The notes beneath the pieces were generated by a model. That model was given only the letters and a program-made list of their open reading frames with translations. It was not told the DNA's origin and made no database searches. This document shows positions 8,987-14,329 of a stretch of DNA of 14,329 bases, piece after piece. Position numbers and translations under genes: made by a program. Every line of letters begins with the position of its first letter. Positions within the stretch are counted from its first letter, which is position 1. Source of the stretch: an uncultured Porphyromonadaceae bacterium (lineage in GTDB: Bacteria > Bacteroidota > Bacteroidia > Bacteroidales > Muribaculaceae). Location of the stretch: positions 1-14,329 of the forward strand of contig CABQCA010000047.1 in the NCBI GenBank assembly GCA_902462525.1, written 5' to 3'.

Positions 8987-9484
8987 ATGCAGTTACAAAA
9001 GGCATGTGCCGAAGATATGGACGATGTTATGCAGGTTTTCTCGCAGGCTCGCCTTGCTCAACGTCGCGCCGGATTCAAACAATGGGAGGACCACTACCCG
9101 TCCGTCGAAATTTTAAAATCTGACATAAACAATTCCACAGGATTTATTTTCGATGACAACGGAAATATAGCCGGCTATGTGGCAATAGCCACCAATGACG
9201 AGGAATATAATAGGCATAACGAGTTATGGAATACAGATAAACCCTATGCTGTATTTCACCGTATTGCCATATCAGACGCTTACAGAGGTAAAAAATTATC
9301 CGGCGAACTGTTCAATCTGGCCGAACTCAAAGCCCGCAAATCAGGAGCTGTTTCAGTCAGAATCGATACAGGACCCGAAAATAAACCGATGCAGCATATT
9401 CTCTCGAAAAGGGGATACCTAAATCTCGGTTATTGTGATTTTGTCTGGGGTAAACGGCTGGCTTATGAAAAGTCACTTTCATAA
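8987..9484 (+). CDS. GNAT family N-acetyltransferase
   Basis: Acetyl-CoA-dependent acyltransferase of unknown substrate, cytoplasmic, 165 residues. The acetyl-CoA loop region is VFHRIAISDAYRGKKLSGELF (89 to 109), followed by the SVRIDTGPENKPMQHILSKRGY block (123-144), the usual second half of this subfamily. The canonical RGxGxG/A loop reads RGKKLS here, so both small glycine positions are substituted, which could weaken or alter cofactor binding. It starts 10 bases after comF and may ride on the same transcript. By direct count about 38% of bases 9121-9240 are G or C, far below the neighbouring genes, and AT-ending codons are common; this may indicate later acquisition. The substrate cannot be told from the sequence. 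Confidence 0.9.
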   Translation: MQLQKACAEDMDDVMQVFSQARLAQRRAGFKQWEDHYPSVEILKSDINNSTGFIFDDNGNIAGYVAIATNDEEYNRHNELWNTDKPYAVFHRIAISDAYRGKKLSGELFNLAELKARKSGAVSVRIDTGPENKPMQHILSKRGYLNLGYCDFVWGKRLAYEKSLS

Positions 9485-9546
9485 ATCCAGCGGTATTCCA
9501 TCGTCAGTATATACATATTTAAGAAAGAAAAGAGTTAAATTCTGTA

Positions 9547-9570
9547 AAAATATGCTATAAAGCATATTTT
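9547..9570. repeat. Perfect 10-bp inverted repeat with ATAA loop
   Basis: The arms 9547-9556 (AAAATATGCT) and 9561-9570 (AGCATATTTT) are exact reverse complements around ATAA. It lies 63 bases after the GNAT stop and 16 bases before the TATCTTTG element. It could act as an AT-rich intrinsic terminator for the plus-strand operon (the right arm ends in TTTT and is followed by ATT), as a bidirectional terminator, or as an operator for the next promoter, since its centre falls about 40 bases before the expected start. The repeat is seen directly; its role is inference. Confidence 0.75.
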
Positions 9571-9586
9571 ATTCAAATATTATTTC

Positions 9587-9594
9587 TATCTTTG
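9587..9594 (+). promoter_or_regulatory. Bacteroidetes-type promoter -7 element (TATCTTTG)
   Basis: TATCTTTG matches the TAnnTTTG element used by the primary sigma factor of Bacteroidetes exactly, and is followed by ACCCGCAAAG, a context common at strong promoters in this group. No convincing TTG is present at the -33 position; the sequence there is simply T-rich (around 9566-9572). It points away from the GNAT gene and towards the end of metH, with no plus-strand protein gene downstream. Transcription would begin near 9598. Confidence 0.6.
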
Positions 9595-9597
9595 ACC

Positions 9598-9705
9598 CGC
9601 AAAGACAAAATAATAGGCCTGATCTTTTGTTACAAAGTTCAAGCCAAAATAAGTGAATCATAGGTTAGGATGCAATTGCCTGCGATGGGTCGTTGCATTT
9701 TTTTT
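9598..9705 (+). ncRNA. Candidate small RNA, about 105 bases
   Basis: This stretch has a promoter-like TATCTTTG just upstream and a terminator-like hairpin with eight T at its end, and no protein of useful size. A long imperfect hairpin can be drawn at 9616-9645: GGC pairs with GCC, TGA with TCA, CTTT with AAAG and G with C around a TTA loop, interrupted by two mismatches and one bulged T. A single-stranded A-rich linker (9646-9669) joins it to the terminator. It does not show the landmarks of tmRNA, 4.5S RNA, RNase P RNA or any riboswitch I know. A start near 9598 is estimated from the promoter. It could instead be an orphan leader left after a rearrangement. Confidence 0.45.
9670..9705 (+). 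terminator. Rho-independent terminator of the candidate small RNA
   Basis: ATGCAA at 9670-9675 pairs with TTGCAT at 9693-9698, and CGA (9683-9685) pairs with TCG (9690-9692) around a TGGG loop, with TTGCCTG bulged on the left side. Eight T follow at 9698-9705 (the first T also closes the stem). The T run lies on the plus strand only, so it stops transcription from the left, not read-through from metH. Confidence 0.6.
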
Positions 9706-9806
9706 GCGGCCTGAGGCAAGGCGATCGCCAAAGTTCAGACATGGCAATCAGACACATAGTTCGGTCAGTGATTGAAAGTTGCCTTTCCTCCGCCGAGGTC
9801 ATTTAT
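9706..9806. other. Remainder of the convergent intergenic region
   Basis: No gene is visible. It contains GGCGATCGCC, a perfect palindrome at 9720-9729, and a possible hairpin in which CAATCA (9745-9750) pairs with TGATTG (9769-9774) and GAC (9751-9753) pairs with GTC (9764-9766). On the minus strand this hairpin lies about 35 bases after the metH stop but has no following T run, so it is not a convincing intrinsic terminator for metH. A short CCTC/GAGG pair at 9787-9798 is also present. None of these has a supported function. Confidence 0.4.
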
Positions 9807-12800
9807 TCAGTCGATTGTGAAGTAACGGGAGTTCTTGGCGGCAATGTAGAAGCCGGCTACCGAGGAGGCCGGTTCGAGTGCGCCGTTCACAGTGACCGCC
9901 AGACCGATGTCGGCAGGACTAAGCAACGACATCAGAGTGTGCATTGTGGCCTGGTCGGGCAGCGACGGATAGCCAACCGCGGGCCTGATACCCCGGTAGC
10001 GGGCCCGACGCATTTCGTCGATGGTCAGATTTTCGTCGGAGGCATAGCCCCACAATTGTCGTCGGACAAGGCTGTGAAGCCACTCTGAAGCGGCTTCGGC
10101 AAGGCGGTCGGTCACCGACTGCAGAAGCAGCGAACGGTACTCATCGCCCGAACGCCTGGCCTCTCCGATCATATTGCGGATAACGTCGCCTGTAGTGACT
10201 GCGAAACAGCCGATTGTATCGCCACTCCCTTCAGGAGCAATGAAATCAGCGAGAGCAACGCACACGGAACGGCCCGGCTTTGCTTTCTGACGCGGAGTAG
10301 GCACGGTTACACGGCCGTCAACCACTATGGCATCGTTTTGTGAATAAGCATCGTAAAAGGCTACCTGAGCACGCATAGTTGCCCCGGCAGCCTTTAGAAT
10401 TGCCAGCACCTCCTCGGCATCACGCCGAAGAGAAGCAGCCTCTCTACTCTCTGAGGCCACGCGCCAGCAATTGTTGAAATAGACATAATTAATATACGGT
10501 TCTACCTCCGCCACAGGTACTTCGGCGAGAGTGCGGACACCCGTAAACGACGGTCTGGGCGAAGATTCGGTATTTCGTATTGAGGGTTTTCCCGGTTCTG
10601 CAGTGGCAGCTGCTGCTTCGTAGTCGGCAACCAGTTTTCGCTGGCGATCTTTCACGGCCAGACACTCGGCATCGTAGTCGGTCATCAGCCGCGAAGCCAC
10701 AACAGGATTCGCCGAGGCGTCGGGAACGCGGACAACGAGTCCGTCGCCGTATTCCGGGGCTATCTTCAGTGCTGTATGCAACTCGGTTGTGGCAGCGCCT
10801 CCCACGAATAGCGGCACGCCGATACCGGCGCGCCGGAGGGCCGCGGCTGTAACAGCCATTTCGCCGAGCGATGGCGAGATGAGGCCGCTGAGACCTATGA
10901 AATCAGGTTTTTCGCGCAGCGCCGCCTCGACGATGGTACGGGCCTCAACCTGCACTCCGAGGTCGATGACCTCGAAATTATTGCATCGGAGCACCACCGC
11001 GCATATATTCTTACCGATGTCGTGCACGTCGCCGCGGACAGTCGCCATGAGGATTTTTCCCTTGGTTTTGCCGGCACTGCTGTCCTCACCGAAGAAAGGC
11101 TTGAGAATCTCAACGGCACGCCGCATAGTACGCGAACTTTTCACCACCTGGGGTAGGAACATCTTTCCACACCCGAAAAGACGTCCCACCTCTTCCATAC
11201 CTGCCATCAGCGGCCCTTCGACCACTTCACGCGCTCCGCCGCACACTTCCACCGCTTCGGTGAGATCGGCCTCGAGGGTGGTGTCGTCGCCCGTGCGCAG
11301 AGCGAGAGCAAGACGTTCGGCAACGGAGAATTCCGCTTTCGATTCAGACGTGACATCCGCCGGCCTCATTTCAGCATAGCCGGCGGCAATTTCGGTGAGA
11401 CGCTCGGCGGCATCGCTGCGACGGCACAACAGCACGTCATCGATGCGCTCAAGAAGCTCGGCCGGAATATCGCTGTAGGCAACTTTTGTCGACGGGTCGA
11501 CAATGGCCATGCTCAAACCTGCACCTATGGCGTGATAGAGAAACGCCGCGTGCATAGCCTGACGCAGATAGTTGTTGCCTCTGAAGGCAAACGAAAGATT
11601 GCTTACGCCGCCGCTGGTGCGCACGCCCGGTAAATTGGCTGTAATCCACTCCACAGCACGGATATAGTCGAGCGCATAGCGGTCGTGTTCAGGCAGACCG
11701 GTGGCCACGGTGAGAATGTTGGGATCGATTATGATGTCGCGGGGAGAATAGCCGCACCGTTCGGTCAACAGGTTATATGCACGCTTCGCGATGCTTATCT
11801 TGCGTTCATAGGTAGTGGCCTGCCCCTCTTCGTCGAAGAGCATCACCACCACAGCCGCACCGTAGCCGGCGATAGTACGCGCATGAGCGAGGAAAGTCTC
11901 CTCGCCGTCGCGCAGCGATATGGAATTCACTATCGCCTTGCCACCCACATTCTTAAGAGCGGCTTCAATAACGGAAAAATCCGACGAATCGATCATCCAT
12001 GGCACCGCGGCTGTGGCGGGGTCGCTGCCGAGCAGCCGCAGGAAACGGCCCATCTCGGCACCCGCATCAATCATGGCATCGTCCATGTTGATGTCCAGCA
12101 CCATAGCGCCGTCGGCCACCTGACGCCGGGCTATGGCGAGAGCTTCGGAAGCATTGCCTTCCTTTACAAGCCGCAGAAACCGGCGGCTGCCGGCGACATT
12201 GCAGCGCTCGCCGACGTTGATGAATCCGCTGTCGCCGCCGAAGGCATCGAAACCGGCAAGCCACGGGGCCTTCACAGCCGGCGCGCGGCGCACCACGGCC
12301 TCACCGCTGTCGACAACCCGTCTGAGAGCCGCTATATGTTCGGGAGTGGTGCCGCAGCAGCCGCCTACAATGTTTATTTTACCCTCGCGGAGCAACGGAA
12401 CGGTCTGTGCGACGAAATCGTCGGTAGAGAGGATGTAGTTTCCCAATTGGTCGGGAAGCCCGGCGTTAGGATAGAATATTGTAGCGAAAGGGCATTCGTC
12501 GGCAAAACGACTGAAAACAGACGCCAGACCGGCCGGACCAGCCGAACAATTGAAACCAATTGCCACAGGGTCGAAATGCGCCGTCGCCGCAAGGAACGCC
12601 TCAGGTGTATGACCCGAAAGAATACGGCCGGAAGCATCGGAGACTGTCATCGAAAAAATCAATGGTACCGACCGACCGCTCTGCTCCATCGCAAGGCGGC
12701 AGCCCGTGGCCGCGGCCTTGGCGTTCAGAAGATCGAAAGCAGTCTCTATCAGCAGGACATCAACACCGCCTTCAATGAGACCCGCAGCCTGGGCGGCATA

Positions 12801-13286
12801 CGCACCGACAAGCTCGTCGAAACTCACTGCCCGGGCATCAGGACGTTCCACATCCACCGGCAGTGAAGCCGAAAGAGCCGTCGGCCCCATCGAACCGGCC
12901 ACGAAACGCGGCCGCAGCGGGTCGGCGGCCGTGAAGCGGTCGGCTTCCTCGCGCGCTATACGCGCACCGGCCACATTGATGGCATTCACCAGGCCCTCAG
13001 TACCGTATTCCCGCTGCGACAAAGCGTTGGCGTTGAATGTATTGGTCTCTATGATATCGGCTCCGGCCTCGAGATATGCGCGGTGCACGCCGGCCACTGC
13101 CTCAGGGCGCGACAGGCACAGTATGTCGAGGTTCGATGCAAGAGGACGGTGATGATTGCGGAAACGCACACCGCGGACCCCTTCCTCACCGAGAGCGAGA
13201 CGCTGAAGCATCACGCCCATCGAACCGTCGAGCACCAGCACACGCCGGCCAAGAGCTTCTTCTATCCTACTGATATTTCTATTCAT
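9807..13286 (-). CDS. metH: Cobalamin-dependent methionine synthase MetH
   Basis: Transfers a methyl group from 5-methyltetrahydrofolate through methylcobalamin to homocysteine; cytoplasmic. All four modules are present in 1159 residues (E. coli 1227). The homocysteine domain is about 1-330, with zinc ligands C247 (GFNCSAGP) and C310-C311 (GGCCGTTPEH). The folate domain starts at FINVGERCNVAGSRRF (355-370). The cobalamin domain is about 650-890, with DVHDIGKN at 753-760 (H755 is the lower axial ligand) and SGL at 800-802. A short A/P/S-rich linker precedes the reactivation domain at 911-1159, where RPAVGYP (1101-1107), E1064 and Y1155 match AdoMet-binding residues; N933 appears where I recall aspartate 946 in E. 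coli. ATG at 13286 lies three bases after the metF stop, so they share a transcript. Confidence 0.98.
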   Translation of the reverse strand: MNRNISRIEEALGRRVLVLDGSMGVMLQRLALGEEGVRGVRFRNHHRPLASNLDILCLSRPEAVAGVHRAYLEAGADIIETNTFNANALSQREYGTEGLVNAINVAGARIAREEADRFTAADPLRPRFVAGSMGPTALSASLPVDVERPDARAVSFDELVGAYAAQAAGLIEGGVDVLLIETAFDLLNAKAAATGCRLAMEQSGRSVPLIFSMTVSDASGRILSGHTPEAFLAATAHFDPVAIGFNCSAGPAGLASVFSRFADECPFATIFYPNAGLPDQLGNYILSTDDFVAQTVPLLREGKINIVGGCCGTTPEHIAALRRVVDSGEAVVRRAPAVKAPWLAGFDAFGGDSGFINVGERCNVAGSRRFLRLVKEGNASEALAIARRQVADGAMVLDINMDDAMIDAGAEMGRFLRLLGSDPATAAVPWMIDSSDFSVIEAALKNVGGKAIVNSISLRDGEETFLAHARTIAGYGAAVVVMLFDEEGQATTYERKISIAKRAYNLLTERCGYSPRDIIIDPNILTVATGLPEHDRYALDYIRAVEWITANLPGVRTSGGVSNLSFAFRGNNYLRQAMHAAFLYHAIGAGLSMAIVDPSTKVAYSDIPAELLERIDDVLLCRRSDAAERLTEIAAGYAEMRPADVTSESKAEFSVAERLALALRTGDDTTLEADLTEAVEVCGGAREVVEGPLMAGMEEVGRLFGCGKMFLPQVVKSSRTMRRAVEILKPFFGEDSSAGKTKGKILMATVRGDVHDIGKNICAVVLRCNNFEVIDLGVQVEARTIVEAALREKPDFIGLSGLISPSLGEMAVTAAALRRAGIGVPLFVGGAATTELHTALKIAPEYGDGLVVRVPDASANPVVASRLMTDYDAECLAVKDRQRKLVADYEAAAATAEPGKPSIRNTESSPRPSFTGVRTLAEVPVAEVEPYINYVYFNNCWRVASESREAASLRRDAEEVLAILKAAGATMRAQVAFYDAYSQNDAIVVDGRVTVPTPRQKAKPGRSVCVALADFIAPEGSGDTIGCFAVTTGDVIRNMIGEARRSGDEYRSLLLQSVTDRLAEAASEWLHSLVRRQLWGYASDENLTIDEMRRARYRGIRPAVGYPSLPDQATMHTLMSLLSPADIGLAVTVNGALEPASSVAGFYIAAKNSRYFTID

Positions 13287-13289
13287 ACG

Positions 13290-14246
13290 CTAATAAACGG
13301 CCTTTGCCACTGCCGCCACGCTGCCCACGGCATGCATGGCGTAGAAATGAATACTCGGTACTCCGGCGGCACGCAGTTCGCGCGCCTGGGCCGTGGCCCA
13401 CTCAACTCCGAGAGCCCGCACATCGTCGTCGGTGCGGCACTCGAGCAGTTGTCCGGCAAGCGGCTCTGGTATGTCGATGTGGAAAACACGCGGAATAAGC
13501 GACATCTGCCTCAGCGACGTAAGAGGCTTGATACCCGGCACAATAGGTACAGTAATGCCGGCGGCACGGGCACGGGCTACAAAGTCGAAGTATTTGCTGT
13601 TGTCGAAAAACATCTGTGTGACAACATACGACGCCCCGGCATCCACTTTTTCGCGCAGACGTCTGAGATCGGTGTCGGCGTTCATGGCCTCCTCATGTTT
13701 TTCAGGATAGCCGGCCACTCCGAAAGAAAACGGCGGTACAATGGCTTCAGCCACAAGACCGTCGAGCATCCGGCCCGCATTGAAATCAGCCACCTGACGC
13801 GCCAGAGTCACGGCATGTTCGTGGCCTTCGGGACTGCCGCAGAAGGTGGAAGCCGTCTTTTCACGGTCGCCGCGCAAGACAAGTATATCCGTTATCCCGA
13901 GATATGAGAGGTCGATAAGCTGATCCTCGATTTCTCGCTGCGAGTAAGAGCCGCAGATGATGTGAGGCACGGGCCGCACGCCGTAGCGCTCGCGGATTAC
14001 GGCCGCCACAGCCACCGTACCCGGACGACGGCGCCGCGTGGCCTGACGGTAGCAGCCCCCGCCGAGCGGCAGGTAGCTCACCTCGGTGCGGTGCGTGGTG
14101 ATGTTGATGTACTCGGGTGAAAATTCCATCAGGCGGTCGATGTCGGCATACGTGCCGGCGATACTCTTGCCGCGGATAGGCGGAAGAATCTCGAACGAGA
14201 ACGCCGTAGGGTGCCCGGAGGCCAGAAATTCGGCTACGCTTTCCAT
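13290..14246 (-). CDS. metF: 5,10-methylenetetrahydrofolate reductase MetF
   Basis: Flavoenzyme that reduces 5,10-methylenetetrahydrofolate to 5-methyltetrahydrofolate, the methyl donor for the MetH encoded next to it. The 318-residue TIM-barrel protein has FSFEILPP at 16-23 with the catalytic glutamate E19 (E28 in E. coli), INITTHRTE at 48-56, PHIICG at 94-99, LRGD at 124-127 with D127 (D120 in E. coli), QMFFDNSKYF at 211-220 and VPGIKPLTS at 236-244. The chosen ATG at 14246 (MESVAEFLASGHPTAFSFE) lies four bases after the stop of the upstream PLP-enzyme gene; the in-frame start at 14300 would overlap that gene by 50 bases and adds an unconserved stretch. The gene ends three bases before metH. 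Confidence 0.97.
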   Translation of the reverse strand: MESVAEFLASGHPTAFSFEILPPIRGKSIAGTYADIDRLMEFSPEYINITTHRTEVSYLPLGGGCYRQATRRRRPGTVAVAAVIRERYGVRPVPHIICGSYSQREIEDQLIDLSYLGITDILVLRGDREKTASTFCGSPEGHEHAVTLARQVADFNAGRMLDGLVAEAIVPPFSFGVAGYPEKHEEAMNADTDLRRLREKVDAGASYVVTQMFFDNSKYFDFVARARAAGITVPIVPGIKPLTSLRQMSLIPRVFHIDIPEPLAGQLLECRTDDDVRALGVEWATAQARELRAAGVPSIHFYAMHAVGSVAAVAKAVY

Positions 14247-14250
14247 AATC

Positions 14251-14329
14251 TCATACTTTTTCAAGAGCCTGGGCGAGGTCGGCGATAAGATCGCCGGCAT
14301 TTTCGATGCCTATGCTCAGACGCACGGTC
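14251..14329 (-). CDS. Cys/Met-metabolism PLP-dependent enzyme, C-terminal fragment
   Basis: Only the last 25 residues are in the window: TVRLSIGIENAGDLIADLAQ and then ALEKV and the stop. This is the standard C-terminal helix of the cystathionine gamma-synthase / O-acetylhomoserine sulfhydrylase family (VRLSxGIExxxDLIADLxQAL). Position directly upstream of metF and metH in one operon favours an O-acetylhomoserine sulfhydrylase or cystathionine synthase/lyase feeding homocysteine to MetH, but 25 residues cannot separate these enzymes. The rest of the gene and the operon promoter lie beyond the right edge. Confidence 0.8.
   Translation of the reverse strand, partial: TVRLSIGIENAGDLIADLAQALEKV

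Noticed and set aside
9670..9714. 14-codon frame MQLPAMGRCIFFAA after AGGTTAGG, a possible leader peptide
   Set aside because: It overlaps the terminator stem, has no regulated plus-strand gene downstream, and Bacteroidetes do not rely on Shine-Dalgarno sites, so the purine-rich lead is weak evidence.
9633..9737. 9-base direct repeat CAAAGTTCA (9633-9641 and 9729-9737)
   Set aside because: Two short copies about 96 bases apart are plausible by chance, and one is part of the hairpin arm; there is no sign of a repeat array or attachment site.
11685..12866. 393-codon open frame antisense to metH
   Set aside because: It is fully inside metH on the other strand and has no family features; it is a codon-bias shadow.
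14247..14300. Upstream in-frame start for metF at 14300
   Set aside because: The added residues are unlike MetF N-termini and the extension would overlap the C-terminal codons of the preceding PLP-enzyme gene; the ATG at 14246 fits the family and the spacing.
1..14329. Search by eye for tRNA genes, CRISPR arrays, insertion sequences, phage genes and defence systems
   Set aside because: No repeats with regular spacing, no transposase or integrase frames, and no tRNA-like cloverleaf was seen; nearly all sequence is accounted for by housekeeping genes.

Overview
This window looks like a stretch of core chromosome from a fairly GC-rich member of the Bacteroidales. A Muribaculaceae-like organism is the best guess; a GC-rich relative such as Alistipes cannot be excluded. 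The reasons are a Bacteroidetes-type leucyl-tRNA synthetase with an extra block of about 60 residues, a PorZ-like protein of the type IX secretion system ending in a sorting-type C-terminal domain, the near absence of Shine-Dalgarno sequences, and a promoter matching the Bacteroidetes TAnnTTTG element. I see no tRNA, rRNA, CRISPR array, insertion sequence or phage gene.

Plus strand, 1 to 9484: eight closely packed genes on one strand. They are nadA (5' end outside the window), leuS, rdgB, a porZ-like gene, an unrecognised 176-residue protein gene, panB, a comF-family gene and a GNAT acetyltransferase gene. Several joins are very tight: rdgB and porZ share one base (TGATG), and panB and comF share four bases (TTGA, which forces a TTG start for comF). 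The larger gaps, before leuS (84 bases) and before panB (64 bases), are the likely places for internal promoters. The functions are mixed housekeeping (NAD synthesis, leucine charging, nucleotide-pool cleaning, pantothenate synthesis) plus one secretion-related surface protein.

Middle, 9485 to 9806: an AT-rich gap of 322 bases between convergent gene blocks. It holds a perfect 24-base inverted repeat, a promoter-like TATCTTTG, an imperfect long hairpin, and a hairpin followed by eight T. Together these look like a small independently transcribed RNA of about 105 bases on the plus strand. This is the most interesting unexplained part of the window.

Minus strand, 14329 down to 9807: a methionine cluster read in the order Cys/Met-metabolism PLP enzyme (only the last 25 residues are in the window), metF, metH. 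The gaps are four and three bases, so this is almost certainly one operon. MetF makes 5-methyltetrahydrofolate, MetH uses it with cobalamin to methylate homocysteine, and the PLP enzyme probably supplies homocysteine or a precursor. The promoter and any riboswitch of this operon lie beyond the right edge.

Nothing here amounts to a clear new multi-gene system. The candidate small RNA, the palindrome beside its promoter, and the unknown protein downstream of porZ are the items that deserve follow-up.
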